Origin: JAAZBW01 sp035647855
Lineage (GTDB): Bacteria > Actinomycetota > Actinomycetes > Actinomycetales > Actinomycetaceae
Reading direction: 5' to 3'
Length of the DNA: 64,000 nt
Assembly: GCA_035647855.1 (NCBI GenBank)
Contig: DASRMP010000039.1
Span: 62,001-126,000 of the forward strand
Part shown: positions 1 to 9,472 of the stretch, piece after piece
How positions within the stretch are numbered: the stretch's first letter is position 1
Layout: each line of letters starts with the position of its first letter
Notes under the pieces: model-generated
The model's input: only the letters and a program-made list of their open reading frames with translations
What the model was told of the DNA's origin: nothing
Database searches by the model: none
Program-made: the position numbers and the translations under genes

Positions 1-2
1 TG

Positions 3-383
3 GTGGCGATCGTCGTGGTGGTGGTGGGCGTTCTGTTCGCGCTCGCCATCGTCGGATACCTCCCGGCCTGGCACCTGGCCGACCAGGTCCTCACCGTCAT
101 CTTCTTCGGCGTCGGGGTGTGGATCATGGCGCGGCTGGCACTCGTCCAGGCGACCCCGGACGAGACCGGCCTCACCGTACGCAACTTCATTCACACAAGG
201 CGCGTGACGTGGGAGGAGATCGTCCACGTTTCACTCACCCGCGGCCGCCCGTGGGCGGACCTCGACCTGTCCGACGGCTCCACACTCGCGGTCATGGGAA
301 TCCAGAGCGCCGACGGCGAGTACGGGGTCCGCGAGGCCCGCCGCCTGGCGGCGCTGGTCGCCTCCCGCGAGGGCCGCGATTGA
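3..383 (+). CDS. PH-domain membrane protein, possibly 5'-truncated
   Basis: A 126-residue reading frame opens at a GTG two bases into the window, so the true start may lie upstream. Two hydrophobic segments (about residues 2-20 and 28-48) precede a small soluble domain with TVRNFIHTRRVTWEEI, which resembles the actinobacterial bacterial-PH domain also found in low-molecular-weight antigen 6 proteins. The likely topology is a membrane hairpin with a cytoplasmic PH fold. The stop lies 15 bases before pafB on the same strand. No enzymatic role can be read from it. The family assignment is moderate and the function is unknown. Confidence 0.6.
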   Translation: MAIVVVVVGVLFALAIVGYLPAWHLADQVLTVIFFGVGVWIMARLALVQATPDETGLTVRNFIHTRRVTWEEIVHVSLTRGRPWADLDLSDGSTLAVMGIQSADGEYGVREARRLAALVASREGRD

Positions 384-398
384 AGGTAGCGTGGACAC

Positions 399-1373
399 GT
401 GGCTGAGAAGGTGTCGGCGTCCGAGCGCGTTCTCGATCTGATGATTGCGCTCATAAACGCGCCGGCACGCATGACCAAGTCCCAGATCCGCGCGAAGGTC
501 AACGGTTACCAGCACGGCGGCCAGGCGGCGTTCGAACGTACATTCGAACGCGACAAGGACCTGCTCCGCTCGCTCGGCATACCTCTTGTCACCGTGCGGG
601 ACGCCGTCCATGAGGACGATGTCGGCTACCGCATCGACGTCGATTCCTACCGTGTCCCGGATACCGAGTTCACGCCCCAGGAACTCGGTGTCCTGGCTCT
701 CGCCTCCTCCGTCCACGGCGAGGCGGTCTGGCGGTCCCAGGCCGGACGCGGCGTCACCAAGGCGCGCGCCCTCGGTCCGGCGACGGGTGAAACCGCGCCG
801 CCGCTACGGCTCTCACTCCGATCGCCCGAGAAGGCGTTCGACGCGATCCTCGACGCGATCGAGTCCCGCCGGATCATCACCTTCATCTACGCCGGACGTT
901 CGACTCCGCGTGCGCGGCGAACCGTGCAGCCCTGGCACGTGATCACGCGGTGGAGCGCCTGGTACCTGCTGGGCTGGGACGCCGACCGTGAGGCTCCCCG
1001 CGCATTCCGGCTGTCCAGGATTCATGGAGCCGTGCAGGAGATCGGTGATCCCGGGGCATTCGAGATTCCTGCCACGATCGATGCGGACGCGATCCTCGGG
1101 TCCGCGGCCGCCCCGGTCGTCACGGCTCGCGTGGCCCTCGCGCCCGACCGGGCAGCCCTGCTCCGCAGCCGCGGCCGGGGCGACGGCCAGATCACGTTGC
1201 ACGCGGAGACAGAGCCGCGCGACGTCGTCGTCCTCGAGGCGCCTGACGAACCCGCGTTCGCGGAAGAACTCGCCGGCTACGGAGCGGATGCGGTGGTACT
1301 GGGGCCGCCCCGGCTCCGCGCCGATGTCCTGACAAGGCTGCGAGCGGTGGGGGAGGTGCGGCATGCCGGCTGA
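399..1373 (+). CDS. pafB: WYL-domain transcriptional regulator PafB
   Basis: The 324-residue protein has an N-terminal winged helix-turn-helix (about residues 8-65) and a central WYL domain with WYL at 188-190 (SAWYLLGWD). Its length and partner fit PafB, half of the PafBC complex that activates RecA-independent DNA-damage genes in mycobacteria by stabilising RNA polymerase at weak promoters. It starts at GTG with a weak AAGGTAG upstream. pafC overlaps its end by 11 bases, as expected for translational coupling of two subunits. No proteasome accessory gene is visible next to it within the window. Confidence 0.85.
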   Translation: MAEKVSASERVLDLMIALINAPARMTKSQIRAKVNGYQHGGQAAFERTFERDKDLLRSLGIPLVTVRDAVHEDDVGYRIDVDSYRVPDTEFTPQELGVLALASSVHGEAVWRSQAGRGVTKARALGPATGETAPPLRLSLRSPEKAFDAILDAIESRRIITFIYAGRSTPRARRTVQPWHVITRWSAWYLLGWDADREAPRAFRLSRIHGAVQEIGDPGAFEIPATIDADAILGSAAAPVVTARVALAPDRAALLRSRGRGDGQITLHAETEPRDVVVLEAPDEPAFAEELAGYGADAVVLGPPRLRADVLTRLRAVGEVRHAG

Positions 1374-2322
1374 GCCCACGGGGGATCGTGTCACCCGGAT
1401 GCTCGCCATGATGAGCTACCTCGCCGGGCGTGACGAGGTGCCGATCACCGAGTTGGCGGACCACTTCGGGGTCAGCGCAGCGCAGGTCATGACCGACCTC
1501 AACCTGCTCTGGGTCACCGGGCTTCCCGGCTACTACCCGGACGACCTCATCGACTTCTCCTTCGACGACGCAGAGACCACTGTCTCGCTGCGTGAAGGGC
1601 AGGGGTTGTCCCGTCGCCTTCCGTTCGCGCCCCGGGAGGCCCTTGCGCTCGCTGCGGCGGTCGAGTGGCTCCGGGCGCTGGGCACGGCGGAGGGCGTCAC
1701 GGCCGAGGCACTCGACTCGGTCAGCCAGAAACTGCGCGGATTCACGCCCGCCGATGTCGTCGTCACTGCACCGGTCGACCTGGGACTGCGCGAGACCGTC
1801 CTCCAGGTTGCGGAGGAACAGGGCGCGCTGCGGATCCGCTACGTCTCAGCCGTCGATCACGTGACCGAGCGGGTGGTCGTCCCGGACACGCTCACCACTG
1901 ACGGCAGACACTGGTATCTCGAGGCGTGGTGCACACGGGCGCGGGACCGGCGCACATTCCGGATGGACAGGATTCTCGCCGCAGAGCGCTCAGAACTGCC
2001 CGAGGGCGTGTTCGAGGAGAGGGCCGCAGCCCTCGTGGACGAGCGCGCAGGGGCTGAGGAGCATTCAGCGCCCGAAACCGTGATTCTCCTGCTGCGCACC
2101 GAGGCGCGTTGGCTCGCGGAGGAGATCCCGGGCGCGAAGCTGCGGGAGGTGGCGAAGCCCGAGCCGCTTCTCGAGGTGCGGATCGAACTCGAGGGGTGGG
2201 AATGGCTGGTCAGGCGTCTCCTCGGGCTCGGCGACGCCGTCGTCGCGGTGTCACCCCGCGAACTGCGTGACGAACTGCGGCTGCGCGCCGTTGCCGCGCT
2301 CGAGGCGTACGGGGAGCCCTGA
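1363..2322 (+). CDS. pafC: WYL-domain transcriptional regulator PafC
   Basis: This 319-residue paralogue of the preceding gene has an HTH at about residues 10-60 (ITELADHFGVSAAQV) and the WYL motif at 184-186 (HWYLEAW). PafC pairs with PafB to control the DNA-damage response. Its ATG lies inside the last codons of pafB, after GGGGGAGG, giving an 11-base overlap and a clear two-gene operon. The 60 bases after its stop contain the leader of tatA. The assignment rests on domain content plus the PafB-PafC pair and the tatA-tatC genes that follow, an arrangement common in actinobacteria. Confidence 0.85.
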   Translation: MPAEPTGDRVTRMLAMMSYLAGRDEVPITELADHFGVSAAQVMTDLNLLWVTGLPGYYPDDLIDFSFDDAETTVSLREGQGLSRRLPFAPREALALAAAVEWLRALGTAEGVTAEALDSVSQKLRGFTPADVVVTAPVDLGLRETVLQVAEEQGALRIRYVSAVDHVTERVVVPDTLTTDGRHWYLEAWCTRARDRRTFRMDRILAAERSELPEGVFEERAAALVDERAGAEEHSAPETVILLLRTEARWLAEEIPGAKLREVAKPEPLLEVRIELEGWEWLVRRLLGLGDAVVAVSPRELRDELRLRAVAALEAYGEP

Positions 2323-2382
2323 CGGGAGAGCGAGAGCTACTGCGAGTAGCATGGCCGGCAACCCCGAGAGACAAGGAGCGCC

Positions 2383-2640
2383 ATGAGGTTTCAGGTCTGG
2401 CACGCGGTCGTACTGATCCTGGTGATCCTCGTGGTCTTCGGTTCGGCTCGTCTGCCGCAGATCGCCCAGTCACTCGGGCAGTCGCTCAAGATCTTCAAGC
2501 GCGAGGTCCAGGAACTCCGCGATGAGGAGGGCTCTCCTGCCGCGCGCAGTGCCGACCTCCCGCCCACAACGCCGGAGGCGCGGGACACTCGCCCTGACGG
2601 TCCCGGTCTCGATCCGAACGATCCGCGGCGCTCCGCGTAG
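2383..2640 (+). CDS. tatA: Sec-independent translocase subunit TatA
   Basis: The 85-residue protein has one N-terminal transmembrane helix (about 4-22), the FGSARLPQIAQSLGQSLKIFK hinge/amphipathic-helix region typical of TatA, and an acidic proline-rich tail. TatA oligomers form the pore-like element that moves folded twin-arginine substrates recruited by TatC. The ATG follows AAGGAG at good spacing. tatC begins 39 bases downstream, so the two are probably co-transcribed. No tatB is seen, which is frequent in compact actinobacterial tat loci where tatB lies elsewhere. Confidence 0.92.
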   Translation: MRFQVWHAVVLILVILVVFGSARLPQIAQSLGQSLKIFKREVQELRDEEGSPAARSADLPPTTPEARDTRPDGPGLDPNDPRRSA

Positions 2641-2679
2641 CGGCGGCAGCCGGCGGCCCGCCCTCTGACGCGCACAGCC

Positions 2680-3471
2680 ATGCCCAGGAAGAGGAAACAG
2701 AATCCCGAGGCGCGGATGAAGCTCCTCGAGCACTTCGCCGAGTTCCGGAAGCGCACCCTTCTCGTGGTGATCGGGCTCGCAATCGGCGCGGTGGCCGGCT
2801 GGTTCCTCTTCGACCCGGTGTTCGAGGCCCTCGCGCGCCCCATCGTCGAACTGCAGGAGGCGGGCCGGCTCGCGGAGCTGAACTTCACCACCGTGGCGGC
2901 CGCGTTCGACATGCGGATGCGTGTCGCGCTCTTCATCTCGGGATTCATCACGAGCCCGTGGTGGCTCTACCAGTTGTGGGCGTTCATCGCGCCGGGGCTG
3001 AAGAAGACGGAGAAAAGGTACGTGGTCGGCTTCCTCGCCGCCGCAATCCCGCTCTTCATCGCGGGTGCCGCTCTTGGCTGGCTCCTCCTGCCGCACGCAG
3101 TGGGGATCTTCCTTTCCGTGACGCCGGTATCCGGCGCCAACATCATCGACGCGAACACCTACTTCACGTTCACGATGCGCATAGTCAGCGCGTTCGGGGT
3201 CGCGTTCCTGTTCCCGGTTGTGATGGTCGTGCTGAACCTGCTGGGCGCAGTCCGGGCGAAGACCTATCTGAAGGGGTGGCGGTGGGCGGTCGTCATCGTG
3301 TTCACGTTCGCGGCGATCGCGAACCCGCTGCCCGATCCCTGGTCGATGATCGCCCTTGGCGGGATCATGGTTGCGCTGTACTTCGCGGCCGTTGGGATAT
3401 GCGCGTTGCACGACCGTAGGATCGCCAGGAAGCAGGCGATGCTTCTGGCCGGAAGCGAGGGGCGCGAATGA
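2680..3471 (+). CDS. tatC: Sec-independent translocase subunit TatC
   Basis: The 263-residue polytopic protein has the TatC pattern: cytoplasmic LLEHFAEFRKR near residues 15-25, then six predicted helices and the ANPLPDPWSM segment near 208-217. TatC binds the twin-arginine signal peptide. The N-terminal motif reads EHFAEFR rather than the usual EHLxELR, a mild substitution. The last four bases overlap the next gene (ATGA), so the diacylglycerol-kinase-like gene and helY are probably in the same transcript. Confidence 0.93.
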   Translation: MPRKRKQNPEARMKLLEHFAEFRKRTLLVVIGLAIGAVAGWFLFDPVFEALARPIVELQEAGRLAELNFTTVAAAFDMRMRVALFISGFITSPWWLYQLWAFIAPGLKKTEKRYVVGFLAAAIPLFIAGAALGWLLLPHAVGIFLSVTPVSGANIIDANTYFTFTMRIVSAFGVAFLFPVVMVVLNLLGAVRAKTYLKGWRWAVVIVFTFAAIANPLPDPWSMIALGGIMVALYFAAVGICALHDRRIARKQAMLLAGSEGRE

Positions 3472-4418
3472 GGATCGGACTACTGGTGAACCCGTCCGCG
3501 GGCCGCACCCGCGCGGCCCGGTACCACGCCGGTATCGCCGGTGTGCTGCGCAAGGCGGGCCACCTGGTGGTTGACCTCACGGGTCCCGATGCACAAAGCG
3601 CCCGCGTCAACGCCCGGGCTCACCTGGGCGAGATGGACGCACTGATCGTCATGGGCGGCGACGGCGCCGTGCAGCTGGCGTTGAACGTGGTTGCGGGCAC
3701 GGCGATCCCGCTCGGGATCGTGCCCGTGGGAACCGGCAATGACAACGCGACCGGGCTCGGCCTCTCACGCGACCCGCGCGAGGCCTTGCGGCTCGTACTC
3801 CGCCAGATGGCAGAGGCTCCCGCCGGCGTCCCCACGGACGCCATCTCCGTCACGACGTCTCGTGGGACCCAGTGGGCCATGGCCACCCTCAGTTGCTCGA
3901 TCGACGCCGTCGTCAACGAAAGGGCCAACAACCTGAAGCACCCGAGGAACGGGTTCCGGTACGTGCGCGCGGTGCTCGAGGTGGTGCCGAGGTACAAGGC
4001 GGCCACCTATCGCGTCCGCGCCGACGACCGTGAGTGGGAGGGCGAGGCTCTGCTCGTGTGCATCTCGAACATCGGATATATCGGTGGAGGCATGCACATC
4101 GCGCCCGAGGCCCGTCCCGACGACGGACTTCTCGACCTGATCATCGCCAAGGGGGGCCTCGGCACCCGCGAGATCCTCACGGTATTCCCCCGGGTTTTCA
4201 ACGGTTCGCACGTGCGCCACCCGGCAGTGTTCAGCATGCAGGCGCGAAAGCTGGAACTCGAGGCGGACCGGCCGCAAATCGTGTACGCGGACGGCGAGTA
4301 CATCGGAGATCTTCCACTATCGTGCGAAGCGGTGCCGAACGCCGTCAACGTCTACCGGCCCCCGACTCCTCCGACGCGCTCGGAGCGGGCGCGGGCCGCC
4401 GAGGAGACTCGCCCGTGA
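3468..4418 (+). CDS. Diacylglycerol/lipid kinase family protein
   Basis: The 316-residue protein has the lipid-kinase catalytic-domain signature: an N-terminal NPSAGR loop, GGDG at residues 63-66, and PVGTGND about 22 residues later, where nucleotide binds. Members phosphorylate diacylglycerol, and relatives act on ceramide or sphingosine; in bacteria they usually recycle diacylglycerol to phosphatidate. The start ATG overlaps the tatC stop and the end overlaps the helY GTG (GTGA). The tatC-dagK-helY order is common in actinobacteria. The exact lipid substrate cannot be read from sequence. Confidence 0.85.
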   Translation: MRIGLLVNPSAGRTRAARYHAGIAGVLRKAGHLVVDLTGPDAQSARVNARAHLGEMDALIVMGGDGAVQLALNVVAGTAIPLGIVPVGTGNDNATGLGLSRDPREALRLVLRQMAEAPAGVPTDAISVTTSRGTQWAMATLSCSIDAVVNERANNLKHPRNGFRYVRAVLEVVPRYKAATYRVRADDREWEGEALLVCISNIGYIGGGMHIAPEARPDDGLLDLIIAKGGLGTREILTVFPRVFNGSHVRHPAVFSMQARKLELEADRPQIVYADGEYIGDLPLSCEAVPNAVNVYRPPTPPTRSERARAAEETRP

Positions 4419-7111
4419 CCAGTCCCGCCGAGCGGTACGCCGCCTCACGGGCGCGTGCGGCGCGCGCGAAGAGCGAACTCGCGAAGTTCCGCGCCACCCT
4501 CCCGTTCGAACTCGACCCCTTCCAGGAGGACGCCTGCGAGGCTCTCGAGGAGGGCAGGGGCGTCCTCGTGGCCGCGCCGACCGGGTCCGGGAAAACCGTG
4601 GTCGGGCTGTTCGGCGTGCACCTCGCCCTCGCCCGCGGCCGCCGTGCGATGTACACCACTCCCATCAAGGCGCTCTCGAACCAGAAGTACCTCGAACTCA
4701 AGGCGATCCACGGTGAGGGCGGGGTCGGGCTTCTCACCGGCGACATCTCGATCAACCCCGGCGCGCCGGTCATCGTCATGACCACCGAGGTGCTGCGGAA
4801 CATGATCTACAATCGCAGTTCCGCCCTCGAAGGACTCGACGTCGTCGTCATGGACGAGGTCCACTACCTCGCCGACCGGTTTCGCGGGCCCGTCTGGGAA
4901 GAGGTCATCATCCACCTGCCGGAACGTGTGCAGGTAATCTCCCTGTCCGCCACCGTCTCCAACGCCGAGGAGTTCGGCGACTGGCTCACCGAGGTACGCG
5001 GCCCAACCGAGGTGGTGGTGTGGGAGCACCGGCCCGTGCCGCTGTGGCAGCACGTCATGGTGGGTAAGACCATCTACGACCTGTACACGCCCACCCGCAC
5101 CGACGAACTCCGCATCAACCCGGAACTTGCCGCGGCGGCTCGGCGGTCCTCCGCGCCGCGCTCCGGCCGGCCGCCCTCCCGCCGCGTGAACCGCGCCGCC
5201 GTGGTCCGCGCCCTCGACGGCGGCGCACTCCTCCCGGCGATCGTCTTCATCTTCTCCCGGGCCGGCTGCGAGGCCGCAGTGGAGCAGGTGCTGCACTCCG
5301 GCATCGACCTCACCACGGAGCAGGAGGCGAAGCGGATACGGACGGTCGTGGAACACCGGGTCGCCGGCATCCCGGGGGAGGACCTCGGCGCGCTGGGTTT
5401 CCTTCGCTGGTGCTTCGCGCTCGAACGCGGCGTGGCAGCCCATCATGCCGGGCTCATCCCGCTCTTCAAGGAGATCGTGGAGGAACTGTTCACGGCCGGA
5501 CTCCTCAAGGTCGTCTACGCCACGGAGACTCTGGCTCTCGGCATCAACATGCCGGCCCGGTCCGTCGTGCTGGAGAAGCTGACAAAGTGGGACGGCGCAC
5601 AGCACGCCCGGCTCACGCCGGGGGAGTACACCCAGCTCACGGGACGCGCAGGCCGGCGTGGCATCGACGTCGAGGGGCACGCCGTGGTGCTGCACTCCCC
5701 GGAGGTGGATGTCGAATCGGTCGCGGGCCTCGCTTCCAAACGCACCTACCCGCTGCGCAGCGCGTTCCGCGCCACCTACAACATGTCTGTCAACCTGCTT
5801 GCGCGGATGAGTCACGAGCAGGCGCGCGAGGTGCTGCAGACTTCGTTCGCGCAGTTCCAGGCGGACCGGGGCGTGGTCGGGCTCGCCCGCGACGTCCGCC
5901 GCGCCGAGGCAGCGCTCGAGGACACCACCGGAGGACTCGTCTGTGATCGCGGCGACCTGCGCGAATACGCGCGACTCCGCACGCTGATCAAGGACGCCGA
6001 GCGCGAGTTCTCGGCGGCCAAGTCAAGGGCCGTCCGCTCCGGCGTCGAGGAGACGCTCGACGAAGTGCGACCCGGGAACATCATCCTCTTCTCCCGTGGC
6101 CGGCGTCGGCAGCACGCCGTCGTCCACGCGCTCACCGAATCCCCCCGGGTCGGCGTGATCATCGACGTCGTCACCGACGACGCACGGTCCCGTCGGCTCG
6201 GCGTCGAGGACCTCATGGGCGGAGTGAGCATCGTCGGGGAACTCCGGATCGGCTCCCGCACCAACCCGCGCACCCCACGCGGACGGCAGGACCTCGCGGC
6301 ACGGGTGCGGTCCTTCGCCGCGGGCGAGTCACGCACCAAACCACGACGCGCCCACGGCCCCGCCGACGACGGCAAGAATCGCGCCCGGCTCGAGTCGTTG
6401 CGTGCCGAACTCCGGGCCCACCCGGTCCACAGCTGCCCGGACCTCGAGGAACACATGCACGGGGTGCGCGACCACAACAGGGCGCAAGCCGAGCGCGACC
6501 GGCTGATCGAGAGAATCGAGGGCCGGACGGGCACGATCGCGGCCGGCTTCGACAGGATCCGTGCCCTCCTTCTCGAGCTCGGCTACCTCGGCGAGGGCGA
6601 CTCCGTGACCGCGCGCGGCGAGCTGCTGCGCCGCATCTATTCGGAGCGCGACCTGGTCCTCGCCGAGGTCCTGAACCGCGGCATCTGGGACCACCTCGAC
6701 CCTTCCGAACTCGCCGCGGCAGTGACCCTGGTGGTCTACGAATCTCGGATGGACGGCGTACGCCACGGCTCAGGTGGCACCACCCCGGCTCTCCGGCGCG
6801 CGGTCTCACGCACACTCGGCCTGTGGGGCCGCCTCAACGAACGCGAGAGGGAACACGGCATCGCGCCGACGCCCGAGGTCGATGAGGGTCTCGTGGGTGC
6901 GATGTACGGCTGGGCCTCGGGCGAGAGACTCGTGGCCGTCCTCGCCGAGGAGGAACTCCTCCCCGGCGATTTCGTGCGTTGGGCCCGCCAAGTGATCGAC
7001 GTGCTCGACCAGATCTCATCCATCCCGACGGCGGACGCGGCCGTCCGTGAGAACGCGCGCCAGGCGCGGGTCCTCGTCGACCGCGGCATCGTCGCGCTGA
7101 GTTCGGTCTAG
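4415..7111 (+). CDS. helY: DEVH-box RNA helicase HelY-like (Ski2/Mtr4 family)
   Basis: The 898-residue superfamily 2 helicase has Walker A APTGSGKT around residues 54-61, DEVH at 147-150, the SAT motif (SATVSNAEEF) and motif VI QLTGRAGRRG from residue 407. The C-terminal half resembles the Mtr4/Ski2 arch and DSHCT regions. Mycobacterial HelY is about 906 residues. The frame stays open 127 codons further upstream, but that stretch lies inside the lipid-kinase gene, so I place the start at GTG 4415, overlapping the kinase stop. A role in RNA processing or decay is inferred from the family. Confidence 0.88.
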   Translation: MTSPAERYAASRARAARAKSELAKFRATLPFELDPFQEDACEALEEGRGVLVAAPTGSGKTVVGLFGVHLALARGRRAMYTTPIKALSNQKYLELKAIHGEGGVGLLTGDISINPGAPVIVMTTEVLRNMIYNRSSALEGLDVVVMDEVHYLADRFRGPVWEEVIIHLPERVQVISLSATVSNAEEFGDWLTEVRGPTEVVVWEHRPVPLWQHVMVGKTIYDLYTPTRTDELRINPELAAAARRSSAPRSGRPPSRRVNRAAVVRALDGGALLPAIVFIFSRAGCEAAVEQVLHSGIDLTTEQEAKRIRTVVEHRVAGIPGEDLGALGFLRWCFALERGVAAHHAGLIPLFKEIVEELFTAGLLKVVYATETLALGINMPARSVVLEKLTKWDGAQHARLTPGEYTQLTGRAGRRGIDVEGHAVVLHSPEVDVESVAGLASKRTYPLRSAFRATYNMSVNLLARMSHEQAREVLQTSFAQFQADRGVVGLARDVRRAEAALEDTTGGLVCDRGDLREYARLRTLIKDAEREFSAAKSRAVRSGVEETLDEVRPGNIILFSRGRRRQHAVVHALTESPRVGVIIDVVTDDARSRRLGVEDLMGGVSIVGELRIGSRTNPRTPRGRQDLAARVRSFAAGESRTKPRRAHGPADDGKNRARLESLRAELRAHPVHSCPDLEEHMHGVRDHNRAQAERDRLIERIEGRTGTIAAGFDRIRALLLELGYLGEGDSVTARGELLRRIYSERDLVLAEVLNRGIWDHLDPSELAAAVTLVVYESRMDGVRHGSGGTTPALRRAVSRTLGLWGRLNEREREHGIAPTPEVDEGLVGAMYGWASGERLVAVLAEEELLPGDFVRWARQVIDVLDQISSIPTADAAVRENARQARVLVDRGIVALSSV

Positions 7112-7136
7112 TCGGCCGCACCGTAGAATCCTCCAC

Positions 7137-8693
7137 ATGCAGCCGCTTCCCCTGCCCGTCGCGTTTCTCGTGGCAGGTATCGGCGGAATCCTGACGAATG
7201 CCGCGTTCCCGTACCTCTCGTGGTGGTGGGCGGCGATCGTGGGTCTTGCCCTGCTGTTGCTCGCGCTCCACGGCGCGAGGCCCCCCCGCGGATTCCTCAT
7301 CGGACTCATCTGGGGATTCGCCTTCTTCGCGCCGCTACTGTCGTGGTCACTCGTCTCGGTTACGGGCCACTGGCTGCCCTGGTTCGCGCTCAGCCTGTCC
7401 CAAGCGGCATTCATCGCCGTGTTCGGGATGATCTACGCCTTCATCGTGCGCAGGAAGATCGGGGCGGGCAGGGAGCCGATCGCAGGAGCGTTCCTCTGGG
7501 TCGCGATCGAGCAGTTGCGCATGGTGGTCCCGTTCGGCGGTTTCCCGTGGGGAGCGCTGCCGCACTCGCAGGTGAGTGGCCCGCTGCTGCACCTGGCGCC
7601 GTGGGGCGGGACCGTGGTCGTCGGGCTGGTCGTGGCGTTCGCTGCGGCGGCCCTGGCGGGAGTGGCGATCAACACGGCCCGGCCGGTCGCCTCGATTGTC
7701 ACGGTGGCCGTGGCGGCGGCCATCGTCGCCGGAGCGAGTCTCGTACCGCTGCCCTCCTCGTCTCCCGAGACTGGCACGCTGGACGTGGCGCTGGTTCAGG
7801 CATCCGTACCCGAGCGCGGCGCCGCCTGGCAGTCGCAGGGTGCGGAAATCACCTCCGAGTACCGCGCGCTGACGGAAGCCTGGGCCGTGGACGGCAGTGC
7901 CGACATGGTGCTCTGGCCCGAATCCGCCGCCGACCTCGATCCGCGTAGCCATCCCGGGGTCGAGGCCGACGTCGTCGCCGCTCAGGCCACCGTCGGCGTT
8001 CCGATCCTGTTCGGAACGCAGAGGTTTCCCGGCGACGGCACGCGCCTGAACGAGTACCTCGTGTGGACCGAGGCGGGTGAGGCGGGAAGCTACGCGAAAC
8101 AGCACCCGGTCCCATTCGGCGAGTACATGCCCTTCCGCGATTTCTTCCGGCGCCTCTCGCCGGCCGTGGACCGCATATCGACGGACATGGCGGCCGGAAC
8201 GGAGCCCGGAGTCCTCGACGTGTATGTGGTGTCACTCGGACGTGCCGTGCGTGTGGGGGTAGGCATCTGCTTCGAGGTCGCGTACGACGCCCTCATCCGG
8301 GAGAACGTCGACCTCGGCGCGGAATTCCTCGTCATTCCGACGAACAACGCCTCGTTCGGCTACACGCAGGAAGCCTTCCAGCAGCGCGACATGACGCGAT
8401 TCAGGGCCGTCGAGTACGGGCGTGCTGCGATTCAGGTGGCCACCACCGGCGTCTCCGCCGTGTACTCGCCGAGCGGCGAGTGGCTCGGTGGATCCCCGGA
8501 CAAGCTCTACGTCCAGTGGACCGGCGAGGTGTCCATCCCGTTGCGGTCCTCCGCCACGGCGACCGAGGTGATGGGAGACTGGCCACGAATCGTCCTCTGG
8601 GTGATCGCCGGCCTCTGGCTTCTGGCGGCACTGGCAAGACCCCCACTTGAACCGAGACGAGCACCTTCTGAGAGGCGAAAGGAAAAGCGATGA
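7137..8693 (+). CDS. lnt: Apolipoprotein N-acyltransferase
   Basis: The 518-residue protein has about seven N-terminal membrane helices followed by an extracytoplasmic nitrilase-like domain. The catalytic triad is visible: E262 in LWPESA, K321 in SYAKQHPVPFGEYMP and C378 in GVGICFE. Lnt adds the third acyl chain to the N-terminal cysteine of lipoproteins. The next gene, ppm, overlaps its stop by four bases. In Mycobacterium tuberculosis the two activities are fused in Ppm1, whereas here they are separate proteins in one operon. A lipoprotein substrate is encoded at 19.3-19.8 kb. Confidence 0.93.
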   Translation: MQPLPLPVAFLVAGIGGILTNAAFPYLSWWWAAIVGLALLLLALHGARPPRGFLIGLIWGFAFFAPLLSWSLVSVTGHWLPWFALSLSQAAFIAVFGMIYAFIVRRKIGAGREPIAGAFLWVAIEQLRMVVPFGGFPWGALPHSQVSGPLLHLAPWGGTVVVGLVVAFAAAALAGVAINTARPVASIVTVAVAAAIVAGASLVPLPSSSPETGTLDVALVQASVPERGAAWQSQGAEITSEYRALTEAWAVDGSADMVLWPESAADLDPRSHPGVEADVVAAQATVGVPILFGTQRFPGDGTRLNEYLVWTEAGEAGSYAKQHPVPFGEYMPFRDFFRRLSPAVDRISTDMAAGTEPGVLDVYVVSLGRAVRVGVGICFEVAYDALIRENVDLGAEFLVIPTNNASFGYTQEAFQQRDMTRFRAVEYGRAAIQVATTGVSAVYSPSGEWLGGSPDKLYVQWTGEVSIPLRSSATATEVMGDWPRIVLWVIAGLWLLAALARPPLEPRRAPSERRKEKR

Positions 8694-9418
8694 AACCACT
8701 GGTGATCATCCCCACCTACAACGAGGCCGAGAACGTCGCCCACATCGTGGGGCGCGCCCGGAGGAACGACGTCGACGTGCTGATCGCCGACGACAATTCA
8801 CCGGACGGCACCGGTCAGCTCGCGGAGGAACTGGCGGCTGCGGATCCGCGCGTTCAAGTGATGCACCGGGTCGGCAAGGAGGGTCTGGGCAAGGCTTATC
8901 TCGCGGCGTTCGAGTGGGGTCTCGAGAGGGACTACACCCACCTCGTCGAGATGGACGCCGACGGTTCTCATCGGCCCGAGCAGCTGGGGCGGCTCCTGAA
9001 TCGTGCCTCGGAGGAAGACCGGCCGGACCTCGTCATCGGCTCCCGCTACGTTCGCGGCGGCAGCACCGTGAACTGGCCACTCACCCGGCAGTTGCTTTCG
9101 CGCGGCGGCAACCTCTACATTCGCGTGATGCTCGGCCTTCCGGTCAATGACGCCACGGCCGGCTATCGCGTCTACCGTCGCGAGATCCTGGAGGCGATCG
9201 GCCTGGATACCGTCGACGCGACCGGCTACTACTTCCAGACCGAGATGACTCGCCGTGTCGCGGAACTCGGTGGCGCGATCGCCGAGGTGCCTGTGACATT
9301 CGTGGAACGGGAACTCGGGGACTCGAAGATGGATCAGGCCGTGTTCACCGAATCGCTCGGGCGCACCACCCGGCTCGGGCTCGAGCGGTTGCTGCGAAAG
9401 CTGGGTATCCGGCGCTGA
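8690..9418 (+). CDS. ppm: Polyprenol monophosphomannose synthase (GT2)
   Basis: The 242-residue family 2 glycosyltransferase begins with VIIPTYNEAENV and carries the DDNSPDGT and EMDADGSHRPEQ (metal-binding DxD) motifs of dolichol/polyprenol-phosphate mannose synthases. It transfers mannose from GDP-mannose to polyprenyl phosphate, feeding lipoglycan assembly and protein O-mannosylation. There is no C-terminal membrane domain, as in mycobacterial Ppm1 domain 2. Translation is coupled to lnt by an ATGA overlap. A strong hairpin follows 12 bases after the stop. Confidence 0.9.
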   Translation: MKPLVIIPTYNEAENVAHIVGRARRNDVDVLIADDNSPDGTGQLAEELAAADPRVQVMHRVGKEGLGKAYLAAFEWGLERDYTHLVEMDADGSHRPEQLGRLLNRASEEDRPDLVIGSRYVRGGSTVNWPLTRQLLSRGGNLYIRVMLGLPVNDATAGYRVYRREILEAIGLDTVDATGYYFQTEMTRRVAELGGAIAEVPVTFVERELGDSKMDQAVFTESLGRTTRLGLERLLRKLGIRR

Positions 9419-9425
9419 AACAGCC

Positions 9426-9462
9426 GAAAGCGGCCGGGAGGTGATACTCCCGGCCGCCTTTC
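9426..9462. terminator. Strong hairpin between convergent ppm and rbpA
   Basis: The arms 9430-9440 and 9447-9457 pair perfectly over 11 bp (GCGGCCGGGAG) around a six-base loop. GAAAG and CTTTC extend the stem on either side with one bulged base. It lies between two genes that face each other, so it can act as a bidirectional terminator, with only a short T-rich tail on + and the matching A-rich side read from minus. Confidence 0.8.
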
Positions 9463-9472
9463 GCATCCGGTG

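Noticed and set aside
4034..4414. 127-codon upstream extension of the helicase frame
   Set aside because: It lies inside the lipid-kinase gene, has arginine-rich shadow composition, and GTG 4415 gives normal HelY length.
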